From Candidatus Eiseniibacteriota bacterium (GTDB lineage: Bacteria; Eisenbacteria; RBG-16-71-46): a stretch of DNA of 52,307 nucleotides. The notes under the pieces are model-generated. The model saw only the letters and a program-made list of their open reading frames with translations. It searched no databases and was not told the origin of the DNA. Made by a program: the position numbers and the translations under genes. Shown piece after piece: positions 26,101-35,665 of this stretch (its first letter is position 1; every line of letters begins with the position of its first letter). The stretch covers positions 1 through 52,307 of the forward strand of contig JACRPT010000093.1 in the NCBI GenBank assembly GCA_016223045.1, given 5' to 3'.

Positions 26101-26365
26101 TCCGCACTCCAGCGACGCGCCGCGAATGCTCAAGAAGCCGGTGATGGAGCTGTGCCAGACCTGCCACGCCGACATGAAGAAGCACTACCACCCGTACGCG
26201 GGGAAGACGGACCCGCGCACCGGCGGGCCGCTGGTCTGCACCAGCTGCCACCTGCCGCACTCGGGCGAGATCGAGGGCCTGCTCATCCGCGAGCCCAAGC
26301 GCGAGCTGTGCATCCAGTGTCACGACCCGTTCGCGGCGCCGCGCCCGAAGTCGAAGTCGAAGTAG
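23195..26365 (+). CDS. giant 42-heme c-type cytochrome built of paired CxxCH modules
   Basis: The 1,056-residue protein starts from GTG at 23195 (4-nt overlap with the previous stop). An Arg-rich N-terminus leads into a hydrophobic signal segment (AALLAALAGAVMLAAG). From Cys45 to residue ~1043 there are 42 CxxCH motifs by my count, one per ~24 residues. They are arranged as about 21 two-haem units of the doubled-CXXCH kind: an LCxxCH half, an HxHPP spacer and a GxCLxCHxPHG half. Extra histidines (HPP, PH) supply distal ligands. No other domain, membrane helix or anchor is visible; the end is basic (PKSKSK). Such density makes a continuous haem chain likely, i.e. a long electron wire. Location (periplasm or outside) is not shown by sequence. 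It is the last gene of the operon and is followed by a terminator. Confidence 0.93.
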   Translation: MSRGARGWPRRARAALLAALAGAVMLAAGHRITAARAGAGPARTCYDCHKESKKVFQKKFVHAPVAKADCAACHMSHGFTQALVLKKALPGLCYDCHKDLEKAPAPAHQHAAFAQGQCLGCHEPHATDLTHLVREGGPAASCFKCHAAAKQESEAAHVHPPFRSGDCYACHAAHGASEPGLLKAKGEALCATCHAAAQIEAKHASVVRGGLQCLDCHAAHAAADAKLTRAGAHPPVSEGQCESCHEMADGKPTGKLVAQVPELCQTCHADTQGLDAKAHPHPPAAGGDCLSCHDPHRGGSGALLKDKPMALCGACHEDLAEAAKQPVVHKAFADGSCASCHEPHGSDRAKLRKTEDGEMCLSCHQDLGKRLGLPGTHPPAAKKDCLRCHVPHAGTQEHLLRREERGLCVTCHSGLGRKLAGKEAHPPFRTGSCTACHDPHQSAQAKLTKAAAPALCFQCHPQVQRAAGQAHPHPPAQEGQCLTCHGPHGGETAGLLASKPQELCVSCHAEIGRKIASSAAHTAAAAGRCMSCHEPHGSKKEKLLRGEGNMLCATCHAGIGKEGDKVHSPVVSGDCLACHDPHGGTVAPALVKAVPALCADCHDLTGDELKAKHGGADLAGAKCLSCHTPHASKEAGLMGASEHPPFAEKQCDECHAAGQPPNAKSFTRPVTQLCATCHDVAVPKSAGATVHPPAKAGQCLTCHTPHASDRSGLLARPTAELCATCHANVIRDAKLPHGHPPAAKGQCATCHEPHLSGRAGLLKAKPTELCFSCHKDLAARIAEGTPHAPVAMNMCFTCHAPHGSPNPGMVKREGATLCGACHAPKKPALVAKHPGMDLATANCLSCHDPHAQQKGQRGLIRFAKHMPFVRGECTSCHTRRGAATTVAKGGALCFKCHEDFPGKLSKSHIHPPLKGENECLTCHAPHAAAAVPLLRAPKDRLCFQCHDHRLVEGSVKHQALEQGCLTCHDPHSSDAPRMLKKPVMELCQTCHADMKKHYHPYAGKTDPRTGGPLVCTSCHLPHSGEIEGLLIREPKRELCIQCHDPFAAPRPKSKSK

Positions 26366-26386
26366 GCGCGCGCCGCTGCAGGTGAA

Positions 26387-26416
26387 GGAGGGGCGTCCCG
26401 CGCGGGGCGCCCCTCC
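26387..26416 (+). terminator. terminator of the cytochrome operon
   Basis: GGAGGGGCGTCCC / GGGGCGCCCCTCC form a 13-bp stem (one G-T pair) with a GCGC loop, 21 nt past the stop of the 42-heme gene. Confidence 0.7.
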
Positions 26417-26613
26417 GTGCCGGCGCTCACCTGCGTGGGCGCGCCGCGGCGCGGCTGCGCGGCCGCAGGATGCGCCCGGAGTCATGGAAGCGCACGATCG
26501 AGAACCGCGCAAGGAACGCAACGGCCCCTGGTGGTCGCGGGCCGCGTGTTCCGCGGGCTTCCGCGCGCCGGGCTGTTGCATTCCCGGTACAGCGCTCGAC
26601 GGAGGAGACGACC

Positions 26614-27264
26614 ATGTCGGACCAGTCCACGCCGGTCGGAGCCGAACACTTCCGCTACATCGCCGCGCACACCGCCGGTGACGACCTGTTCCTGGCGGAC
26701 CTCAAGCGCGCCGCCACCGCCGGCGGCATCCCCGGCATCTGGGTGGCGCCGGAGCAGGCGAGCCTCATGCAGATCCTGCTGCGGCTCTGCCGCGCGCGCG
26801 AGGTCGTCGAGGTCGGGACGCTCGCCGGCTACTCCGCGATCGCGATGGCGCGCGCGCTGCCCGAGGGCGGCCGGGTGCGCACCATCGAGCTCGATCCGCA
26901 GCGTGCCGACTTCGCCGAACGCTGGATCGCACGCTCCGACGTGGCCGGCCGCATCGAGGTGATGCGCGGGCCCGCCGCGGAGGTGCTGCCGCGCCTCGAC
27001 GCCGATTCGGCCGACGCCGCGTTCCTCGACGCCGACAAGGCCGGCTACCCGCTCTACCTCGCGGAATGCCTGCGCATCGTACGGCGCGGCGGGCTCGTCC
27101 TGGTGGACAACGCGTTCGCATTCGGCCAGCTCTTCGACGAGCACCCCACCGACCGCGAGGTCGCACCGATGCGCGAGTTCAACGAGCGGATGCCGCGCGA
27201 GACCGCGCTCCAGAGCGTCATCGTCCCGCTCGGCGACGGGTTGTGGGTGGGCGTGAAGCGCTGA
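26614..27264 (+). CDS. class I SAM-dependent O-methyltransferase (CCoAOMT-like)
   Basis: The 216-residue cytosolic enzyme has the SAM-binding motif VVEVGTLAGYSAIAMARAL (~64-82), followed by an acidic ribose-binding strand (TIELD). The metal/catalytic region contains FLDADKAGYP, and a conserved VLVDNAFAFG follows. This matches the cation-dependent catechol/caffeoyl-CoA O-methyltransferase family. The ATG at 26614 is preceded by GGAGGAG. The methyl acceptor is unknown. The selenoprotein gene is convergent 24 nt downstream. Confidence 0.88.
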   Translation: MSDQSTPVGAEHFRYIAAHTAGDDLFLADLKRAATAGGIPGIWVAPEQASLMQILLRLCRAREVVEVGTLAGYSAIAMARALPEGGRVRTIELDPQRADFAERWIARSDVAGRIEVMRGPAAEVLPRLDADSADAAFLDADKAGYPLYLAECLRIVRRGGLVLVDNAFAFGQLFDEHPTDREVAPMREFNERMPRETALQSVIVPLGDGLWVGVKR

Positions 27265-27288
27265 CGGACGGGCGGCACACCGCGCCGC

Positions 27289-27522
27289 TCAGACCGCGAG
27301 TTTCGCCTTCACGCGCTCGACCACGACTCGGCCGGACGGGAGCCAGCCCGCCCAGTTGGTGCGGGCGACCTCCTCGCCGTCCACGAGCACGGCGGCCCGA
27401 CCGTAGGGACCGCCCACCAGCTCGACCTCGAGACCCAGCTCCCTCCTGATCCGCGCCGCCACCCGGGCGGCCTGGATGCCGGAGAGTCAGTACCGGCAGT
27501 AGCTCACCGTGACCCGTGACAT
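27289..27522 (-). CDS. Rdx-family (SelW/SelT-like) selenoprotein with in-frame UGA
   Basis: Reading the minus strand from ATG 27522 gives a 77-residue protein if the TGA at 27489-27487 (codon 12) is decoded as selenocysteine. The N-terminus MSRVTVSYCRY-U-LSG contains a CxxU redox motif right after the first beta strand, where Rdx proteins have CxxC/CxxU. The following helix (IQAARVAARIRREL), the strand VELVGG, the strand RAAVLVDGEEVAR and the C-terminal helix fit the thioredoxin-like Rdx fold and usual length. AGGAGG lies at ideal distance before the ATG, and codon bias stays normal across the UGA. A short stem (CGGC/GCCG) follows the UGA, but I cannot confirm a SECIS element. Alternative: a nonsense mutation or sequencing error of a Cys codon. 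Confidence 0.75.
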
Positions 27523-27568
27523 CGCGCACCTCCTCTCCCGCGCGGCCCGGCCGGCGCCCCGGCGGCCG

Positions 27569-27757
27569 TCACGGCTCGAAGACCTCCTCGATGCGTTTCC
27601 CGAACAGCTTCGCCACCCTGAACGCGAGCGGCAGGCTCGGATCGTACTTCTCGGTCTCGATCGCGTTCACGGTCTGGCGCGAAACCCTGAGTTTCTCCGC
27701 CAGGTCGCCCTGCGACCAGCCTTTCGCCGACCGCAGCTCGCGCAGCCGGTTCTTCAT
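27569..27757 (-). CDS. small HTH (Cro/CI-type, YozG-like) transcriptional regulator
   Basis: A 62-residue single-domain protein. Its helix-turn-helix reads LRELRSAKGWSQGDLAEKLRVSRQTVNAIETEKYDPSLPLAFRVA with the typical WSQxxLA...VSRQTVxxIE pattern, and it ends LFGKRIEEVFEP as in YozG-like regulators. Its ATG overlaps the stop of the membrane-protein gene upstream (ATGA), and both are read from one promoter. Such pairs are usually autoregulated; a dyad overlaps the promoter of this operon. Confidence 0.88.
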   Translation of the reverse strand: MKNRLRELRSAKGWSQGDLAEKLRVSRQTVNAIETEKYDPSLPLAFRVAKLFGKRIEEVFEP

Positions 27758-28146
27758 CGGTAGCGCCGCCCCACCACGACGAGTCCCACCAGCCACAGGA
27801 GCGTCATCAGCGGCCACACCCACACCGCCCAGCGCACCGCCGGCAGCCCCGCCCTCTCGAGGAATCCCCACGCCGTGACCGCGATGCCCGTGCCGGCGAA
27901 CGCCAGCACGATCGCCTCGAAGTGGATGCGCTGGCCGAGCTCGTCGAGGCGGCGGATGGACTGCAGCGTCCGCACGATGACGAAGCCGAACGCCGCGCCC
28001 TGGATGACCGCGAGGGCGATGCGCAACGGCGCGCCCCGCGCGAGGTCGCGACCCCAGTACGCGCAGGCCATGACGACGAGCGCGGCGGCGACGGCCTCGA
28101 CGATGAGTCTCCAGTTGAAGCAACCGAACAGCTTCTCTCGCATCAT
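27754..28146 (-). CDS. four-helix membrane protein paired with the HTH regulator
   Basis: A 130-residue protein with four hydrophobic helices (about residues 13-31, 42-58, 76-95 and 103-122) and short polar loops. It resembles the small DUF membrane proteins regularly encoded just upstream of YozG-type regulators; the specific family is not certain. It is the first gene of the operon and overlaps the regulator by 4 nt. A role in sensing a membrane signal or modulating the regulator is inference from pairing only. Confidence 0.7.
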   Translation of the reverse strand: MMREKLFGCFNWRLIVEAVAAALVVMACAYWGRDLARGAPLRIALAVIQGAAFGFVIVRTLQSIRRLDELGQRIHFEAIVLAFAGTGIAVTAWGFLERAGLPAVRWAVWVWPLMTLLWLVGLVVVGRRYR

Positions 28147-28184
28147 GGCGGTCTCCCGGGTGCCGTTCTCCCTGCGACCCGGGC

Positions 28185-28213
28185 AGTGTAAAGGATGCTT
28201 GTCATGGTGTCAA
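28185..28213 (-). promoter_or_regulatory. consensus sigma-70 promoter of the membrane protein/HTH operon
   Basis: On the minus strand, TTGACA (28213-28208), a 17-nt spacer and TACACT (28190-28185). It is nearly ideal and lies 39 nt upstream of the first gene. Confidence 0.8.
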
Positions 28214-28226
28214 GGGTGCTTTACAC
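28186..28226. promoter_or_regulatory. 16-bp dyad overlapping the promoter, likely operator
   Basis: GTGTAAAGGATGCTTG (28186-28201) faces CAAGGGTGCTTTACAC (28211-28226): 13 of 16 positions are symmetric, with a 9-nt gap. It covers the -10, spacer and -35 of the operon promoter, as expected for autorepression. A near copy of its right edge recurs 41 bp upstream (28257-28276). Confidence 0.6.
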
Positions 28227-28276
28227 GCGGCGCCTCGCGCGGGGTGCTCTGCAGCCGTGCTGTACACGCGGTGCCT
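28216..28276. repeat. direct repeat upstream of the HTH operon promoter
   Basis: GTGCTTTACACGCGGCGCCT (28216-28235) and GTGCTGTACACGCGGTGCCT (28257-28276) differ at two of 20 positions. The spacing of 41 bp is close to four helical turns, which would place bound proteins on the same face. Confidence 0.6.
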
Positions 28277-28378
28277 GATACGCGGCCGTGGGAGCGGAAT
28301 GCCGCCGGCGACCGCAGACGACCTGGCCGCGCGCCGGGGACGGGCGGCCGGGCGCCGATGCCCGCGCGGGGCGCCGCG

Positions 28379-30433
28379 TCAGTCCTTGAGGAACCGCTCC
28401 AGCCAGGCCCAGACCTCGCGGTACCAGAGCAGCGAGTTCCGCGGCTTCAGGATCCAGTGGTTCTCGTCGGGGAAGTACACCAGCCGCGCCGGCACCCCCT
28501 TGGCGCGCAGCACGCCGTAGCACTCGAGCCCCTGGGACGCCGGCACGCGGTAGTCCTTCTCGCCGTGGATCACCAGCATCGGGGTGTTGAAGCCCCTGGC
28601 CGCGTGCGCGGGGTTGCAGGCGCTGATCGCCTCGAGCCCGGCCCACGGCTCGCCGCCGAACGACTGCTGGCGGCCCTTGGTCCAGTCGCTCGCGTACTGC
28701 GCGAGCGTGTCGTAGACGCCGGCGTGGTTGACGATGCAGCGGAAGCGGTCGGTGTGTCCCTCGATCCACGCGGCCATGTAGCCGCCGTACGAGCCGCCCG
28801 CCGCCGCCATGCGCGTCCCGTCCACCAGCCCGCTCGCGACCAGCAGGTCGGTGGCGATCATCAGGTCCTCGAACGGGCGCTCGGCCCACGCGCCCTGGAT
28901 CCGCTTCGCGAAGTCGTTCCCCCACGAGGTCGAGCCCTGGAAGTTGACCAGCGCCGCGACGTAGCCGGGCGCGGCGAAAGCCTGGGCGTTCCAGCGCCAG
29001 TGAAAGCCGTCGGCACTGATGCCGTGCGGGCCGCCGTGGATCACGTGGACGAGCGGGTATGGCCTCCCCGGCTCGAAGCCCGGCGGCAGCACCAGGAACA
29101 TCTGCACGGTCTCGCCGTGCGCGCCCTCGAAATGCGTCTCGCGCACCTCGCCGGTGGCGAAGCGCGCCGCCACCTCGTCGGTGAAGCGCGTGAGGCGCGA
29201 GAGTCCCCTGCCGTCGGCCGCGCACGCGTGGACCTCGGGTGCGGCCACCATGCTCTGGAGCGTGAAGAAGACCCGGCCGCCGCGCGCCGGCGCGACGCCC
29301 GCGGCACAACCCCCGCGCACGATCCGCTCCGGCTCGCCCCCGCCCGTACCCCGGTACGCGAAGAGCGCCACGCGCCCCTCGCACTCGGCCTCGAGCAGCA
29401 GCATGCCGTCCTCCGCGAACTCCCAGTGCGCGGGCGAGAGCTGCCACGCTTCACACCACGGCACGTGCTGCCTGCTCGCCCGGTCGTACGCCATCAGCTG
29501 CACGCGATCGGCGTAGAAGTACGGATCGTGCTGCATGCCGTAGACGATGCGCTTGCCGTCGGGCGAGAAGCGCGGCCAGTGGTCATCGGCGGGATGACCG
29601 GGCGTCAGGCACGTGACCGGCCCGCCCGCGAGCGAAGCGAGCCAGATCGCCGCGCGCTGCTCGCGCCTCTCCGGATCGTACGTCATGCCCGCGAACACGA
29701 TCTCCCGGCCGTCGGGCGCGATGTCGTACTGGCCCGCGGGGTCCATCCAGTCGAACCACGTGATGGATTCGGGGCTCAGGTCGCGCAGCGTGCGGCTCTT
29801 CAGATCGAGCAGGAACAGGTGCGGCACCTCACCGGTGGTGAGCCAGGTGTCCCAGTGGCGGTAGAAGCGGTCCTCCGTGACGTGCGCTTTGACCGGGTCC
29901 TTCTCGCGCCGCTCCAGCTCGGCCGCGGTCGCCTCGGGCGTCCAGTGGCCCTTGATGACCTTCGCGCCGAACACGATGCCCGAGCCGTCGGGCAGCCAGG
30001 TCGGGTCGAACACGCCGAGCGGCAGGCCGGTGAGCCGCTCGGGCTCGCCGCCGTCCAGCGGCATCACGAAGAGCTGCGGCTTGCCGGTGGACCCGGCCGG
30101 TTGCCCGGCCGCCGCTCCTCCGCCGGCGGGTCCGTCCTTGCGCGTGAACGCCAGCCACTTCCCGTCGGGCGAGAAGCGCGGCTCGCCGCTCGAGACCTCC
30201 GCACTGGTGAGCGCGCGCCCTTCGCCGCCCTCCGCCGGCACCAGCCAGATGCGCGTTCTCCCCTCGTTCTTCTCGATGTCGAAGGTGGTCACCGGCACCG
30301 CGAGCGTGCGGCCATCCGGCGAGGGGACGGGCGCGCCCACGCGCGGCAGGGTCCAGAGGTCCTCGGCCGTCATCGGCCGCGGTCCCACGCGCGCGGGGTA
30401 GAGCGTGGTGGTCGGCGTCCTCATCACGGTCAT
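28379..30433 (-). CDS. S9 family serine peptidase (acylaminoacyl/prolyl oligopeptidase type)
   Basis: The 684-residue protein has no signal peptide, so it is probably cytosolic. Residues ~1-400 form a beta-propeller of TolB/WD40-like blades (SPDGRTLAV, SPDGKWLAFTRK, SPDGKRIVYG). The alpha/beta-hydrolase domain follows with the nucleophile motif GGSYGGYM (Ser548), Asp627 in HGEKDYRVP and His659 in DENHWI. The conserved GGPHG oxyanion block is at VIHGGPHGIS. The catalytic triad is complete. It likely trims short peptides. It is monocistronic and divergent from aceE. Confidence 0.92.
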   Translation of the reverse strand: MTVMRTPTTTLYPARVGPRPMTAEDLWTLPRVGAPVPSPDGRTLAVPVTTFDIEKNEGRTRIWLVPAEGGEGRALTSAEVSSGEPRFSPDGKWLAFTRKDGPAGGGAAAGQPAGSTGKPQLFVMPLDGGEPERLTGLPLGVFDPTWLPDGSGIVFGAKVIKGHWTPEATAAELERREKDPVKAHVTEDRFYRHWDTWLTTGEVPHLFLLDLKSRTLRDLSPESITWFDWMDPAGQYDIAPDGREIVFAGMTYDPERREQRAAIWLASLAGGPVTCLTPGHPADDHWPRFSPDGKRIVYGMQHDPYFYADRVQLMAYDRASRQHVPWCEAWQLSPAHWEFAEDGMLLLEAECEGRVALFAYRGTGGGEPERIVRGGCAAGVAPARGGRVFFTLQSMVAAPEVHACAADGRGLSRLTRFTDEVAARFATGEVRETHFEGAHGETVQMFLVLPPGFEPGRPYPLVHVIHGGPHGISADGFHWRWNAQAFAAPGYVAALVNFQGSTSWGNDFAKRIQGAWAERPFEDLMIATDLLVASGLVDGTRMAAAGGSYGGYMAAWIEGHTDRFRCIVNHAGVYDTLAQYASDWTKGRQQSFGGEPWAGLEAISACNPAHAARGFNTPMLVIHGEKDYRVPASQGLECYGVLRAKGVPARLVYFPDENHWILKPRNSLLWYREVWAWLERFLKD

Positions 30434-30721
30434 GGCTGCTCTCCCGGGTCGGTCCTGTGAAACGGCGCGCGGAGTCTAGCAGCGGCAGCCCGAGCCGGGG
30501 AAGAAAGGCGCGGTCACGCCGCCGCGTCACGGCCACCGCGTTCGCCGCCGGCCCCCCTCCTGCGCTATCCTGCCGGGTCCGATGACGACCCCATGGCGCA
30601 GCCGGACTCCGGCGGCATCGAAACCGCCGGCCGGGCCTGCGCATGCACGGCCCGCCGCCCCGGGCCGCCGACCCCGGATCCGTGCCGACCGGCCGCCGGC
30701 AGCGCGAGGACCAGCGACCCT

Positions 30722-33472
<2,751 letters not shown>

Positions 33473-33765
33473 GCCGCCGGCGTTCCAGGACCGGCGCGGA
33501 GCGGCGCGCCGAAGAGCGGACGCGGGTCGAAGAGATTCCCCTTGACGACCGTGCGGGAGCGCCGGACCGATGCCTCGCCGCTGCTCCTGCCATCGCGCGC
33601 TTGCGTGCGCCGGCTGCGCGCTGCCCGTCCCGAATCGTCCGTGACGGGAAGAGATCTCGCGGCGCTCCGTTTCGGCCCGCGTGCGGGGCTCCAGGAGCGT
33701 CGGAGAAGGGCGTGGTATGAACGAGAGCGTCGCCCCCGGCGTCCCGCCCCCGCGGAGTCACGCCC

Positions 33766-34248
33766 GTGAGCCGCTACTCGCTGTCCCATCTCCCCGACCC
33801 GGTCCTGCTGCGCGAGCTGGCCACCCTGGTCGCCCGGGAGCGCGCCACCACCGCCGCGCTGCTCGCCCACCTGGCCGAAGTGGACGCCCGGCGGCTCTAC
33901 GCCCCGGCCGGCCACCCCTCGATGTTCTCCTACTGCGTCCACGAGCTGCGCCTCTCGGAAGAGGCAGCCTTCAAGCGGATCCATGCCGCGCGCACCGCAC
34001 GCCGGTTCCCCGCCCTCTTCGCTGCGCTGGCCGACGGCCGGCTGCACCTCAGTGCGGTGGTCATGCTGGCGCCCCACCTGACGCCCGAGAACGCGGACGA
34101 GCTGCTGGCGGCCGCCGCACACCGGAGCAAGGCCGAGCTGGAGGAGCTGCTGGCGCAGCGCTTCCCCCGGCCGGAGCTGCCGGAACAGGTGCAGGCCATC
34201 CCCGCGCCACCCGCGTCACCCGCGCCGCCCCTTGAGCAACTGTCCCCG
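33766..34248 (+). pseudogene. HNH endonuclease-like gene, 5' part (interrupted by IS)
   Basis: From a GTG start, 161 codons encode the N-terminal helical domain of a DUF222/HNH-type protein: SRYSLSHLPDPVLLRELATLVARERATTAALLAHLAEVD, then HPSMFSYCVHELRLSEEAAFKRIHAAR and HLTPENADELLAAAAHRSKAELEELLAQRFPRPE. The frame runs into a TAA created at the insertion sequence's left edge. Joining 34248 to 35666 restores a 437-codon frame, close to the family's usual size. Such genes are often present in many near-identical copies in GC-rich FCB and actinobacterial genomes and act, or once acted, as nucleases; the exact role is not known. Confidence 0.8.
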
Positions 34249-34345
34249 TAACGATGAAGACGGGTTGCCCCCTGACCGCGGTAAGGTCCGCGGCGGACCA
34301 CAGGGTCATCCATGACGGATGCCCCAGGAAAGCGAGGGCAACCCA

Positions 34346-35446
34346 ATGGCATTGTGCGTCGGTCTCGACGGTCACAGCAAGCGGTGTGTGTACCTGATCC
34401 AGGACGAGCACGGCAACGGTGCGGGCGAGGGGAGCGTGCCCACGACGATCGAGGGGCTTCAGTTGATGCGGGATCGCCACCAGCTCCCCCCGGGGACACG
34501 CGTCGCGCTCGAGAGCGGCACCATGGCGTTCTTCGTGGCCCGTCGGTTGGTGCGGCTCGGACTCGATCCGGTGGTCGTGGATGCCCACGAGGTCCGCCAG
34601 AAGGCCCTGCGCCCGAACCAGAAGAGCGATCGGCGCGACGCCCTGGAACTGTGTGAGGGGCTGCGCCGCGGAATCTACCGGTCGGTCGTCCACGTGCCGC
34701 CGGAACCCATCGAGCGCCTGCGCGAGACGCTGGGGCGCCGGCGCCACTTCGTGGGCTTGAAGACCATGCAGGTGAATGCGGTCAAGCGTCTGCTGCGAGC
34801 GGCGGGCCTGCAGGGGCTGGGGCGCAGCCTGGGCACCGATGCGGCGTGGGAGAAGCTGCTGCGGGCGGTGGCGATCGATCCGTCCCTGCACGCCTTCTGC
34901 ACGACGCATCGCGCGGTGTGGTGGTGTGCTCACGAGCAGGTCGCCACGCTCGAGGCATCGCTTCGCGCTCAGGGAGAACCGCTCCAGCGTGACCTCGACC
35001 GGCTGCAGACCGTGCCGGGCGTGGGCCCGATCGTGGCGCTGACGGTGCTAGCGGTGTTCTCGGACGTGCGGCGCTTCCCGACGGCGAAGCACGCCGCCAG
35101 CTACGCCGGCCTGGTCGCCTCGACGTACGACTCCGGCGAGCGCGTCCAGCACGGGCGGATCACGCGCCGAGGGTCGAACGAGCTGCGGTCCATGTTGTGC
35201 GAAGCCGCTCACCACGCCGGGCGGCCGAGCCATCCCCTCAACCCGTACTTCTCCAGTCTGTGCGTGCGGCGCGGCTACAAGATGGCGGTGGTCGCGGTGG
35301 CCCACCGGCTGTGCCGGATCCTGTACGCCATGCTGCGCCACGGCACCGACTTCGACCTGAGCAAGCTGGCGATCGAGCAGGGCCACTTCGAACGCACGAC
35401 GGTTCGTCACTATCGGCGCAAGAGCAACGCGGCAGTGTCAGCCTGA
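34346..35446 (+). CDS. IS110 family transposase (DEDD recombinase)
   Basis: The 366-residue transposase has an N-terminal RuvC-like domain with the DEDD acidic residues placed as Asp8 (VGLDGHSK), Glu56 (VALESG), Asp95 and Asp98 (KSDRRDA). The C-terminal Tnp20 domain includes LQTVPGVGPIVALTVLA, YAGLV, SGERVQHGRITRRGSNELRSMLCEAA. Both halves are full-length, so the element looks intact and may be mobile. The ATG at 34346 was chosen next to a GCGAGGG ribosome site; an ATG nine codons upstream is possible. Confidence 0.92.
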   Translation: MALCVGLDGHSKRCVYLIQDEHGNGAGEGSVPTTIEGLQLMRDRHQLPPGTRVALESGTMAFFVARRLVRLGLDPVVVDAHEVRQKALRPNQKSDRRDALELCEGLRRGIYRSVVHVPPEPIERLRETLGRRRHFVGLKTMQVNAVKRLLRAAGLQGLGRSLGTDAAWEKLLRAVAIDPSLHAFCTTHRAVWWCAHEQVATLEASLRAQGEPLQRDLDRLQTVPGVGPIVALTVLAVFSDVRRFPTAKHAASYAGLVASTYDSGERVQHGRITRRGSNELRSMLCEAAHHAGRPSHPLNPYFSSLCVRRGYKMAVVAVAHRLCRILYAMLRHGTDFDLSKLAIEQGHFERTTVRHYRRKSNAAVSA

Positions 35447-35649
35447 GGGAAGGAAGGACTCTCGGATCCGTTCATCACCGCAACCGACGCTGAATCTGAG
35501 CAGGCGATCCCGGCCGTCCCCATAGGCGCGAAGCCCGTGTCCCCGTGTGGGACCCTGCTCTCCGCAGCGCAACCTGGGGCAGAAGCCTGACCCCGAATAG
35601 ACGGCTGGTGGGCGACGGCCGGTGCGGACGGACTCAAGTCCAACGTTGA
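35447..35649 (+). ncRNA. candidate guide (bridge/seek) RNA region of the IS1111-type element
   Basis: About 200 nt without coding potential lies between the transposase stop and the right inverted repeat. It contains stem-forming segments such as GTCCC-CGTGT-GGGAC. An 8-nt stretch TGTCCCCG at 35538-35545 is identical to the host sequence immediately left of the insertion (34241-34248). That is what a target-recognition loop would show. The exact RNA ends cannot be defined by eye. Confidence 0.5.
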
Positions 35650-35665
35650 CAACCCGTCTTCATAG

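Larger units (their letters stand above)
34249..35665 (+). mobile_element. IS110 family element, IS1111-type, about 1.42 kb
   Basis: Perfect 14-bp inverted repeats ATGAAGACGGGTTG (34254-34267) and its complement (35650-35663) lie a few bases inside the ends; subterminal repeats mark the IS1111 branch. One transposase gene fills most of the element, leaving ~92 nt before it and ~200 nt after it. In IS1111-type elements the guide (seek/bridge) RNA is encoded in the 3' non-coding part. The outer limits are inferred from where the host HNH frame resumes (34248|35666). No target duplication is seen, as expected for the DEDD mechanism. The host bases right of the element (AGACGGGTGTTG) resemble the left IR. 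Confidence 0.85.

Noticed and set aside
22715-26581. 1,288-codon minus-strand frame over the giant cytochrome
   Set aside because: It is the mirror of the repetitive CxxCH codons; it has Arg/Leu/Val-rich composition and no domain. The plus strand encodes the cytochrome.
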